Below, piece after piece: positions 16,701-23,790 of a stretch of DNA of 64,000 bases. Within the stretch, counting starts at the first letter, position 1; every line of letters starts with the position of its first letter. The notes beneath the pieces were generated by a model that saw only the letters and a list, made by a program, of their open reading frames with translations, was not told the origin of the DNA and did not search any database. Origin of the DNA: an uncultured Prevotellaceae bacterium (GTDB lineage Bacteria > Bacteroidota > Bacteroidia > Bacteroidales > Bacteroidaceae); contig ONMN01000013.1 in NCBI GenBank assembly GCA_900318885.1, positions 1 through 64,000 of the forward strand, given 5' to 3'. The translations under genes and the position numbers were made by a program.

Positions 16701-19395
16701 GGAGCTGGCAGAATATATGCGTCCCGAAATCTACATGCCGTTGGATGATTTCCCCTATCTGCCGAATGGCAAGGTAAACCGCCGACAACTGCCTGACCCA
16801 GTGGTGAAGGCAGAGAATGTGGTGATGCCGGAGAATGAACAGGAACAGCAAATATTCGACATCGCATGCCGCATCCTGCGCCATGACCAGTTTGGTGTCA
16901 CTACCAACTTGGTATCGGTGGGCTTGAACTCACTGTCGGCCATGAAACTGGTTGCGACCATCCTTCAGGAACTGAACCTGCAGGTGAAGATAGCAGACGT
17001 CATGAAACAACCCACGATACGTGCTATCGTGGCGCTCATTGACCATTATCCATTGACCATTGACCATTCTAAATTGAAGCCTTACGAACCACGGGAGTTC
17101 TATCCGCTGACGGAGAACCAGCGAGGTGTGTATCTGGACTGGGAGATGCATCGCGACACCACGCAATATAACATACCTCATCTTTACAAATTCACGCAGC
17201 TTGATGCCGAACGGCTTGCCGATGCATTGCGCACGGCGGTTGATGCACACCCCAGCCTGAAGACACGGTTTGCCCTCGAGAATGGCGACGTGGTGCAGAA
17301 ACTATGCGACGAACCGGCACAGGTGGACTTGTTGCGAAAAGAGAAACAAGGCGATGTTGCCTTCTTCCAGCAGCAGGTGCGACCGTTCGACCTGTTGAGC
17401 GACCGTCTCTATCGCTTGACTGTCTACGAGATGAGCGATGCTGTTTACGTCCTTTTCGACGTACACCATATCGTCTTCGACGGCCTTTCGACCAGCGTAT
17501 TCATGCGTGATGTGATGACGGCCTACGAGGGTGGGGAGGTAAGCAAGGAGATTGTGACAGCTTTTGATTTTGCACTCTACGAACAGGAACGTGTCACAAG
17601 TGATGAGTTCAAAGAGGCAGAACAATACTTCGACGCATTGGTGGGAGATGCCAGTGCACTGAACTATCCTGACTCAGCAGTGCCAAGCGGGAGCAAGACG
17701 AGCCCTGTACAAGTGTCGATAGCCAAGGACGCCATCGATGCGTTCTGCAGTGCGAACAATGTGACTCCAAATAGTTTCCTGCATGCAGCCTTTGCTCATG
17801 TCATGGGCAGGCTGACACGTGAACAGACGCCCCTCTACCTGACTATCAGTAACGGCCGATCGGCAAGTATTGCCTTACAGGAATGTACAGGTATGTTTGT
17901 GAAGACATTGCCGGTGGTGGTCTCTGCAAAAACCACAGATAGCGTTAGCGTGGCAGACTATGTGAGTGCCGTCCACCAGCAGTTGCAGGACAGCTATGCC
18001 CACGAGTTCTATCCCTACACACGTATTGTGGAACGTTATGGTTTGCGTTCGGGCGTGATGTTTGTTTATCAAGGTGGTCTTTTCGAGGGTGGACAGGTCA
18101 GTGGTGTGGAACAGATACCATTAGAGCTGGACACCATCAAGTTCCCGTTGAATGTGGTTTCCTATCCTGACGGCGACCATTACTGTCTCAACATCGAATA
18201 CGATGGTGAACGCTACTCACGTGAGGATATTGAAACGATAGGTAAATCTATTGCTAATGTCGCACAAAGCATGGCAACTGCAAACAATGTGGCTGACATC
18301 ACCATGATTAGCCAGGAGGAGCGGGCTGCCTTGATTTCTTTGTCGAAGGGTGATGAGATGGACTATGACCAAAGCAAGACGTGGCTTGACTTGTTTGAAG
18401 AGCAGGTGCAGAAGGCTCCTGATGCTTTGGCTGTTGCCGACAAAGATAGTCAGCTGACATACGGTGAGCTGGACAAATGGTCGGACGAGCTTGCCGCATG
18501 GTTACAAAACCAGCAAGTGCATCCTGATGAGTTCGTTGCCCTCCATATGGATCGCACAAAGGAATTTGTCGTAGCAGTGCTGGGCGTCCACAAGGTAGGT
18601 GCAGCCTATCTGCCCATTGACCCGGAGTATCCAGAAGACCGCATCAATTTTATGCTTTCCGACAGCGAAGCTCGACTGGTGATAGACAAATTGACAATTG
18701 ACAATGGACAATTGATAATTAACAATTCACAATTCACAATTGACAATGGACAATTGACAGTTAATGACAAGGAGGCAGATGTTCAATGTTCAACGTTCAA
18801 TGTTCAATGTTCAACGTTCAATGTTCAACGTTCAACGTTCAATGTTCAACGTTCAACGTTCAATGTTCAACGTTCAAAGCCTTCGCCGGAGAATCTGGCC
18901 TACATGATTTATACCTCCGGTTCTACGGGACAGCCCAAGGGTGTGATGCTGCACCATCGTGGGCTGATGAACTTCACAATGGCCACGATTGACATCAACG
19001 AACTGACGTCGGCTGATCGTATCAGTAGTCACCGCTCGTTCTCATTTGATGCACACATAGAGGACATCTTCCCCACATTGGCTGTGGGAGCCTCTGTACA
19101 CATCATGCCACAGGAGATACGCAAGGATCTGGACGCTATCTATAACTTCCTCGTAAAACATCAGATTACCGGTGGAGGCTATACGACGTCTATCGCCAAG
19201 CTCCTGCTGGCGAACTACGACCTGCAGCAGCGTTTCATCACTTGTGGTGGCGAGGCACATTCCTATTGGCCGACCGTTCCCCAATGGCTACTGCTTCATT
19301 ATGGACGGCCGTGGCGACCTGATGCCGAAGGGCGTGGCTGGCGAATTGTGCTATGCTGGTCCTCAGAGAGGTTACGGCTACTGGCACCTGGATGA
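13768..19395 (+). CDS. Nonribosomal peptide synthetase, second protein, 5' portion (module 5 and part of 6)
   Basis: Continues the assembly line. It starts with an acidic domain of about 78 residues in which a motif is duplicated: LYEDLL..GYFKDEDG..FEDF and LYNNLI..GFYQDADG..EEEF. It has no known adenylation or condensation motif and could be a docking domain for the basic tail of the preceding protein. Then follow C5 (HHLVDDG near residue 208), A5 (TSGSTGKPKG near 669), T5 (VGLNSLSAMKL near 1050), C6 (HHIVFDG near 1233) and the N-terminal half of A6 (near 1713). Two heptamer-repeat arrays encode low-complexity peptide (repeated TFNVQ-S) just before the A6 nucleotide-binding loop. The reading frame is genuine to about 19257; after that it is out of frame relative to the paralogous module 7, where about 110 bp including the YGPTE region is missing. 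The last 45 or so codons are therefore frameshift product. Confidence 0.9.
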   Translation: MTQFDINRKNLYEDLLGLGYFKDEDGTINFPFEDFCESMADEDTVRTLYNNLIEDGFYQDADGNVTMNEEEFVGNLCDTRVLLDYYPLTENQRGVLLDWEMNRDTTQYNIPTAWHFKKMDAEFLATALRKVVDAHSYVKTRFVRRDGDVMQMRRDGEPAMVSVTTLDSEPDTTFFQERVRPFNPFEDDLYRLEIYRWGEEVYLFKDFHHLVDDGLSEGVFFEDVMKAFTGETVVDESYTAYDFALYEQELRNSDRYEEAQTYFDGLLQGLESFKYPYSHVLDEADAKKGSLTVEISATDQINRFCQQLGITANAYFQTVATQVMHRLTREDNVVMATISNGRALSQMQHIIGMFVKTLPLVYKHADDIKTFEQAAKQMHKQNAETISRDFYPFTEMTQRYGIYPEILYAYQGGVTDSVNTGEDSGIESIPVTLDTAKMPIELTFAPNEQGHYVVLITWDTACYNHHDMEVLAKAMATYAANASQKGMMLADIELLTPDEQQALMKLGQGKKIDYDKNDTFIHAFKRQAEKTPDALAIADDKRELTYREADEQSDTLAHLLVEAGVCPDDFVGVMLERTVLFPVSVLAVHKAAAAYAPLDMEYPNERLSYMMENSEMRVMITTHDVLAMKEQEGGLELGAIKPFFIDDADLTQRTEPILKTTPDNLAYMIYTSGSTGKPKGVMLHQRGLRSYIASIVDVLQLTAEDRISLHRAFSFDSHIHDLYPVLTVGGSVHVMPTEIRKDMKGLRDFIVDRKITGGGYTTSLGAMLLDSYQLPQRYMTLSGEKMVGFVSGDVQLVNGYGPTECTDLITTYCLDKGRVYKDIPVGRPMANGYCFIVDKNNKLVPNGVAGELCFAGVQVGRGYWRLPELTEKVFGDCPFLPLQENGKPMRMYHTGDLCRWNNEDVIECLGRIDNQVKLRGFRVELGEIEAQAQNHEAIEKAVAAVREVVGMQHLVLYYTVKEGCEVSKDELSSFLENSELAEYMRPEIYMPLDDFPYLPNGKVNRRQLPDPVVKAENVVMPENEQEQQIFDIACRILRHDQFGVTTNLVSVGLNSLSAMKLVATILQELNLQVKIADVMKQPTIRAIVALIDHYPLTIDHSKLKPYEPREFYPLTENQRGVYLDWEMHRDTTQYNIPHLYKFTQLDAERLADALRTAVDAHPSLKTRFALENGDVVQKLCDEPAQVDLLRKEKQGDVAFFQQQVRPFDLLSDRLYRLTVYEMSDAVYVLFDVHHIVFDGLSTSVFMRDVMTAYEGGEVSKEIVTAFDFALYEQERVTSDEFKEAEQYFDALVGDASALNYPDSAVPSGSKTSPVQVSIAKDAIDAFCSANNVTPNSFLHAAFAHVMGRLTREQTPLYLTISNGRSASIALQECTGMFVKTLPVVVSAKTTDSVSVADYVSAVHQQLQDSYAHEFYPYTRIVERYGLRSGVMFVYQGGLFEGGQVSGVEQIPLELDTIKFPLNVVSYPDGDHYCLNIEYDGERYSREDIETIGKSIANVAQSMATANNVADITMISQEERAALISLSKGDEMDYDQSKTWLDLFEEQVQKAPDALAVADKDSQLTYGELDKWSDELAAWLQNQQVHPDEFVALHMDRTKEFVVAVLGVHKVGAAYLPIDPEYPEDRINFMLSDSEARLVIDKLTIDNGQLIINNSQFTIDNGQLTVNDKEADVQCSTFNVQCSTFNVQRSTFNVQRSTFNVQRSKPSPENLAYMIYTSGSTGQPKGVMLHHRGLMNFTMATIDINELTSADRISSHRSFSFDAHIEDIFPTLAVGASVHIMPQEIRKDLDAIYNFLVKHQITGGGYTTSIAKLLLANYDLQQRFITCGGEAHSYWPTVPQWLLLHYGRPWRPDAEGRGWRIVLCWSSERLRLLAPG
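17041..17075. repeat. Heptamer array between T5 and C6
   Basis: Units GACCATT, ATCCATT, GACCATT, GACCATT, CTAAATT. It encodes DHYPLTIDHSKL in the linker between a carrier and the next condensation domain. Confidence 0.7.
18688..18764. repeat. Heptamer array (11 units, CAATTGA type) in A6
   Basis: Eleven consecutive 7-bp units, mostly CAATTGA, CAATGGA or CAATTCA. It encodes TIDNGQL-type repeats. The matching place in A7 (21692-21726) has five units. Confidence 0.85.
18781..18878. repeat. Heptamer array (14 units, GTTCAAY type) in A6
   Basis: Fourteen units of GTTCAAC or GTTCAAT (last GTTCAAA), encoding the heptapeptide repeat TFNVQ(C/R)S. The matching array in A7 (21743-21798) has eight units. 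Confidence 0.9.
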
Positions 19396-22165
19396 CCTGA
19401 CGAAGGAGGTGTTCACAAAGATACAATTGAACAACACCACGTTTGATATATACAAGACTGGCGACCTGGCCCGATATAATGAAGAAGGACTCATAGAATG
19501 CTTAGGACGTATTGACAATCAGGTGAAGCTGCGCGGCTTCCGTATAGAAATGGGCGAGATAGAATCAGCCGCTCTCGTGTGTGAGGGTGTTCAGTTGGCT
19601 GCCGCGGAAGTGAAAACCGTGTTCGGTGCGCCACACCTCATTTTATACTACACGACAAAAGACGGTGTTCAAGTGAATGAAGAAACATTGCGCAGGCATT
19701 TCGCTGCTTCATCACTGGCTACCTATATGCATCCAGAGTTCTATGTCGCTTTGGAGGCCATGCCGTTGCTACCCAATGGCAAGGTAGACCGTCGTTCGCT
19801 GCCTGAACCGCAGTTGACGATGGGCGAAATTGTTGCCCCTGAGACCGATATGGAACGTGAGGTGTTTGCACTGGCGACGGAGATATTGGGCACCGAGGAG
19901 TTTGGCGTCACCACCAATCTTGTGGCGATGGGACTGACCTCGCTGTCGGCTATGCGTCTGAGTGCAGGTATTCAACAGCATACGGGCTGTGCGGTGAGAA
20001 TGGCCGACATCATGGCCCATCCGTCGGTAAGGGAAATCGCCGCCCAGATGGAGAGTGGTGCAGGCAGTCAGTTACATGCCTATGAGGAGCGTAATAGCTA
20101 TCCCGTCACTGAGAACCAACGCGGTATTATTCTTGACTGGGAGACACATAAGAATACGACGCAATATAATGTTCCTGCGCTGTACAGATTTACTGACATT
20201 GATGCCGAAAGGTTGCAGGAAGCGTTGTGTGCGGCAGTGGATGCTCATTCGTACATGAAGACAAGGTTCATGATGAGTATGGGTAACTATATGCAGCGAC
20301 GCCGTTTCCACAGTCTGCCCAAGGTTTCGCTGACGGTACTCGACTATGAACCCGACACTTCTTTCTTCCAGGAAAGGGTACGGCCGTTCAACCTTTATTC
20401 CGATACGCTTTACCGTATAGAGCTCTACAGGACGCCGAAGTATGTGTACTTGTTCTTTGACAAGCATCATGTCATTTTCGACGGAATGTCGCGTGGCGTT
20501 TTCATCCGCGACGTGCTCAGAGCCTATCATGGCGAGACGATCCAGCCGGAGATATTCTCGGCTTTCGACTTTGCATTGTACGAACAGGAGCTTGTGGGCA
20601 GCCCGAGGTTCTTGGAGGCTGAGCAGCGGTGGGACGACCTTTTCGGTGGTGCTACGGCACTGACCTACCCGACGTCACAGCATCCGAGCGGCGAGGATAC
20701 GGCAAATGTCAAGGTCAGAATTCCGGCCGACGACATCAACCGTTTCTGCACCATACATGGTGTGACGGCTAACAGTTTCCTCGAGGCAGCGTTCGCAGAA
20801 ACCATGCAACGGCTCACCCATGAGGATATGCCACTATACCTGACCGTCAGTAACGGCCGTGATGCCGGTGCTGAACTCATGAACTGTGTTGGCATGTTTG
20901 TCAAGACACTGCCTGTAGTGTATCCGTCTTTCCAGAAAGCCGACGTTGAAACAGCAGAACTGGTAGAAGCAATGCACAGCCAGTTGCAGGCAACGTACGA
21001 ACAGGATTTCTATCCTTACACCCGACTCGTCGAGCGCCACGGACTGCGTCCGGGCGTGATGTTTGTCTATCAGGGCGGACTGGAAGAGGGCAACCAGCAG
21101 ATAGACGGTGCTGACCAGATTGCCTTGACGCTGGACACAACCAAGTTCCCGCTGACAGTCTTTGCCTATCCGGTGGACGGGGACTACGAGTTGACGGTAG
21201 AATACGACGGTCAGATGTATAGTGAGGCCGACATGATGACTGTCGCGCGGACAATAGCCAACATAGCCCGGCAGATGGCCGTGAAGCATATGGTCAGCGA
21301 AATAAAGATGCTGGACGACGAGGAGCGGGCTGCCTTGATTTCATTGTCGAAGGGTGATGAGATGGACTATGACCAAAGCAAGACGTGGCTTGACCTTTTT
21401 GAAGAGCAGGTGAAGAAGGCTCCTGATGCCTTGGCTGTTGCCGACAAAGATAGTCAGCTGACATACGGTGAGCTGGACAAATGGTCGGACGAGCTTGCCG
21501 CATGGTTACAAAACCAGCAGGTGCATCCTGATGAGTTTGTTGCCCTCCATATGGATCGCACAAAGGAATTTGTTGTAGCAGTGGTAGGCGTCCACAAGGT
21601 AGGTGCAGCCTATCTGCCCATTGACCCGGAGTATCCAGAAGACCGCATCAATTTTATGCTTTCCAACAGCGAAGCTCGATTGGTGATAGACAAATTGACA
21701 ATTGATAATGGACAATTGACAATTAATGGCAAGGAGGCAGATGTTCAACGATCAACGTTCAATGTTCAACGTTCAACGTTCAATGTTCAACGTTCAAAGC
21801 CTTCGCCAGAGAATTTGGCCTATATGATTTATACCTCCGGTTCTACGGGACAGCCCAAGGGTGTGATGCTGCACCATCGTGGACTGATGAATTTCACGTT
21901 GGCCACCATTGATAATAACGAACTGACGTCAGCCGATCGTATCAGTAGTCACCGCTCGTTCTCATTTGATGCACACATAGAGGACATCTTCCCCACATTA
22001 GCTGTGGGAGCCTCTGTACACATCATGCCACAGAAGATCAGGAAAGACCCGGAGCTGATCTACCGTTTCCTCGTAGAGCATCAGATTACCGGTGGAGGCT
22101 ATACGACGTCTATCGCCAAGCTCCTGCTGGCGAACTACGACCTGCAGCAGCGTTTCATCACTTGA
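19259..22165 (+). CDS. Nonribosomal peptide synthetase fragment (end of A6, T6, C7, start of A7)
   Basis: Resumes the second synthetase in a different frame, from IPIGRPFPNGYC of A6. It contains the C-terminal part of A6 (TGDLARYN, GRIDNQVKLRGF, NGKVDRR), carrier T6 (MGLTSLSAMRL), condensation C7 (KHHVIFDG) and the N-terminal half of A7 (TSGSTGQPKG), ending at an in-frame TGA at 22163-22165. That stop sits where the parallel position in A6 reads ITCGGEA: 12 bp appear to be missing here, which joins ACT to TGA without changing frame. No natural start codon context is evident at the beginning. In an intact gene this would be the middle of one polypeptide running from 13768 to 23790. The ends of the fragment coincide with the borders of DNA shared almost identically with module 6. 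Confidence 0.8.
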   Translation: MPIGRPFPNGYCFIMDGRGDLMPKGVAGELCYAGPQRGYGYWHLDDLTKEVFTKIQLNNTTFDIYKTGDLARYNEEGLIECLGRIDNQVKLRGFRIEMGEIESAALVCEGVQLAAAEVKTVFGAPHLILYYTTKDGVQVNEETLRRHFAASSLATYMHPEFYVALEAMPLLPNGKVDRRSLPEPQLTMGEIVAPETDMEREVFALATEILGTEEFGVTTNLVAMGLTSLSAMRLSAGIQQHTGCAVRMADIMAHPSVREIAAQMESGAGSQLHAYEERNSYPVTENQRGIILDWETHKNTTQYNVPALYRFTDIDAERLQEALCAAVDAHSYMKTRFMMSMGNYMQRRRFHSLPKVSLTVLDYEPDTSFFQERVRPFNLYSDTLYRIELYRTPKYVYLFFDKHHVIFDGMSRGVFIRDVLRAYHGETIQPEIFSAFDFALYEQELVGSPRFLEAEQRWDDLFGGATALTYPTSQHPSGEDTANVKVRIPADDINRFCTIHGVTANSFLEAAFAETMQRLTHEDMPLYLTVSNGRDAGAELMNCVGMFVKTLPVVYPSFQKADVETAELVEAMHSQLQATYEQDFYPYTRLVERHGLRPGVMFVYQGGLEEGNQQIDGADQIALTLDTTKFPLTVFAYPVDGDYELTVEYDGQMYSEADMMTVARTIANIARQMAVKHMVSEIKMLDDEERAALISLSKGDEMDYDQSKTWLDLFEEQVKKAPDALAVADKDSQLTYGELDKWSDELAAWLQNQQVHPDEFVALHMDRTKEFVVAVVGVHKVGAAYLPIDPEYPEDRINFMLSNSEARLVIDKLTIDNGQLTINGKEADVQRSTFNVQRSTFNVQRSKPSPENLAYMIYTSGSTGQPKGVMLHHRGLMNFTLATIDNNELTSADRISSHRSFSFDAHIEDIFPTLAVGASVHIMPQKIRKDPELIYRFLVEHQITGGGYTTSIAKLLLANYDLQQRFIT
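21692..21726. repeat. Heptamer array (5 units, CAATTGA type) in A7
   Basis: Shorter counterpart of the array at 18688-18764. Confidence 0.8.
21743..21798. repeat. Heptamer array (8 units, GTTCAAY type) in A7
   Basis: Shorter counterpart of the array at 18781-18878; one unit reads GATCAAC. Confidence 0.85.
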
Positions 22166-22535
22166 CTGACAAATGTGGTAAGCGACCGCGTACAGGTCAT
22201 CAATGTGTATGGTCCCACGGAGTGTACCGACCATATTGCCACCTACAAGCTGGAGCGTGGACGGAGCTACAAGACCATTCCCATTGGAAAACCATTCCCC
22301 AATGGCTACTGCTTCATTATGGACGGCCGTGGCGACCTGATGCCGAAGGGTGTGGCTGGCGAGTTGTGCTATGCCGGCCCTCAGCGAGGGTACGGCTACT
22401 GGCATCTGGATGACCGGACGAGGGAGGCGTTCACCCAAATACAGTTCTCTCTGGGAGAGTGTGGCGATGCGAAGAACAACACCACGTTTGATATATACAA
22501 GACTGGCGACCTGGCCCGATATAATGAAGAAGGAC
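22166..22535 (+). pseudogene. NRPS A7 core fragment between an in-frame stop and a frameshift
   Basis: Same frame as the preceding fragment, immediately after its TGA. It encodes the middle of A7: LTNVVSDRVQVINVYGPTEC, then IPIGKPFPNGYC and TGDLARYNEEG. It ends where about 37 bp encoding the GRIDNQVK motif is missing compared with module 6 (19491-19527 there), which shifts the frame. It also carries a 27-bp palindromic element at 22444-22470 (FSLGECGDA) that is absent from the matching position of module 6. It is unlikely to be a separate gene. It is either part of a decayed synthetase or, as likely, of an intact one misassembled here. Confidence 0.75.
22444..22470. repeat. 27-bp palindromic element in A7, absent from the paralogous A6 site
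   Basis: GTTCTCTCTGGGAGAGTGTG followed by GCGATGC. The matching DNA in A6 (around 19428-19435) reads through without it; the net difference is 27 bp, nine codons, in frame. Confidence 0.8.
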
Positions 22536-22536
22536 G

Positions 22537-23790
22537 CTGCGCGGCTTCCGCATCGAGTTGGGCGAGATTGAAAACCGCGCCCTGCAGTACCCCGGAATTA
22601 CCGCTGCTGTTGCCGAAGTGAAGAAGATAGCCCAGACGGATCACCTCTGCCTGTACTTTACTGTCCGTCCAGGAGAGCGGGAAATGACTCAGCCGAAGAT
22701 CGACGAGAAGGCACTCCGCGCCTTCCTGGCTGAGAAGTTGACTGACTATATGGTGCCCACACTCTATGTGCAGTTGGAAAAGATGCCACTGACACCTAAT
22801 GGTAAGATTAACCGCAAGATGCTGGAGACCCCAGATATCTCGAAGCATCTGGAGAACGTGCCCCCTGCCAGCGACACTGAGGCGCAGATGCTGGAGATGG
22901 CTCGTGAACTGTTGCCAGGCATCGAGTTTGGTGTAACCGACAATCTGTTCGACCTTGGTATGACATCATTGTTGGCTATGCGCTTTGCCGTACAGTTGAA
23001 GGAACTGCATCTGCAGGTGACTGTGGCTTCGGTTATGCGTTACCGCAACATCCGGGCTATTCTGAACGGCAACATCCGCATCGCATGGCTGTTCGACCGT
23101 TACGACCGTCAGAAGCCTTTGCTCGTCTTTGCACAGGGTATTGTTTCCACTGCCGTCACGATGCCGAAGTTCGACCTGTGGAGCCAACAGTTCAATATTC
23201 TGGTCATTGAGCCGATAGATACACATTTCAAGTATCTGTTCGAGGGCGAGGATTTCGAGACGGCTCTGTGGCTCTATGCTACGCAGCTTGACCTGCTGCT
23301 GCCCCAAGATGCGGAGGTGGCAGCCTTCATGGGCTTCTCGTGGGGTGGAAAGGTGGCTTACAACATGGCGAGGATGTTGCATGAATATACGGGTAAGACC
23401 CCAGCGGTCATCTTGGGCGACACGGCCTTCAACAACGAGCTGACTGACCGGGAAATGACTGTTGACGACGTCACGCCGGATCAGTTGCAGGCCTACGGCA
23501 ACCAAATTGCTGCTGAGGATATTGTCAACAAGTTCAACAGTGTTTACTACATGGAGTTGCACGATGTGCCGGTAGAACCTTACGAGGGTCACGTGGTATT
23601 CCTGAACGCGATGAAGGATGGTCTCACTGAGAAAAAGAAAGACAACCTGCGCATCGTTCACGAAATCGCTGCTGACCTCGAGGTCATCGACTTCCCCAAC
23701 AGCGACCACGACGACATGTTCATGGATCAGTCGTTGACACAGACGTACACTGACATACTGACAAAACTGATAAAACATGATGAAGACTGA
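22537..23790 (+). CDS. NRPS C-terminal portion: end of A7, carrier T7, thioesterase
   Basis: Reads in frame from LRGFRIELGEIENR (end of A7) through NGKINRK, carrier T7 (LGMTSLLAMRF near 22960) and an alpha/beta-hydrolase thioesterase from about 23070 to the end. The thioesterase has the nucleophile elbow GFSWGG, an acidic residue candidate in ILGDTAF and a histidine in NSDHDDMF, as expected for a type I releasing thioesterase. Release would be by hydrolysis or cyclization; the sequence does not decide which. A reductase release domain, as in gut peptide-aldehyde synthetases, is not present. If the gene is translated as given, a start would have to be found near 22558. The stop overlaps the start of the MATE gene by 14 bp, indicating translational coupling of synthesis and export. 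Confidence 0.85.
   Translation: MRGFRIELGEIENRALQYPGITAAVAEVKKIAQTDHLCLYFTVRPGEREMTQPKIDEKALRAFLAEKLTDYMVPTLYVQLEKMPLTPNGKINRKMLETPDISKHLENVPPASDTEAQMLEMARELLPGIEFGVTDNLFDLGMTSLLAMRFAVQLKELHLQVTVASVMRYRNIRAILNGNIRIAWLFDRYDRQKPLLVFAQGIVSTAVTMPKFDLWSQQFNILVIEPIDTHFKYLFEGEDFETALWLYATQLDLLLPQDAEVAAFMGFSWGGKVAYNMARMLHEYTGKTPAVILGDTAFNNELTDREMTVDDVTPDQLQAYGNQIAAEDIVNKFNSVYYMELHDVPVEPYEGHVVFLNAMKDGLTEKKKDNLRIVHEIAADLEVIDFPNSDHDDMFMDQSLTQTYTDILTKLIKHDED

Larger units (their letters stand above)
18316..19257 (+). repeat. Long near-identical direct repeat, copy 1 (partner 21320-22162)
   Basis: From GAGGAGCGGGCTGCCTTGAT to the end of RFIT in A6, nearly base-for-base equal to the start of A7 apart from array length and scattered changes. 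A second shared block follows (19277-19490 with 22295-22535). The three breaks of the second NRPS gene lie at the borders of these blocks. Confidence 0.85.
21320..22162 (+). repeat. Long near-identical direct repeat, copy 2 (partner 18316-19257)
   Basis: Second copy of the A6/A7 shared block; it ends one codon before the in-frame TGA at 22163. Confidence 0.85.

Noticed and set aside
18781..18878. GTTCAAY repeats considered as CRISPR or regulator-binding sites
   Set aside because: Strict 7-bp head-to-tail units with no spacers, lying inside a coding frame; better explained as a tandem-repeat array.
19240..19270. Programmed ribosomal frameshift joining the two NRPS frames
   Set aside because: About 110 bp including the YGPTE motif is missing relative to the paralogous module, so a frameshift alone would not restore a working domain; no slippery heptamer with a following structure was evident.
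23070..23790. Terminal reductase domain giving a peptide aldehyde
   Set aside because: No nucleotide-binding Rossmann motif; the domain has the GxSxG elbow and late His of a thioesterase.
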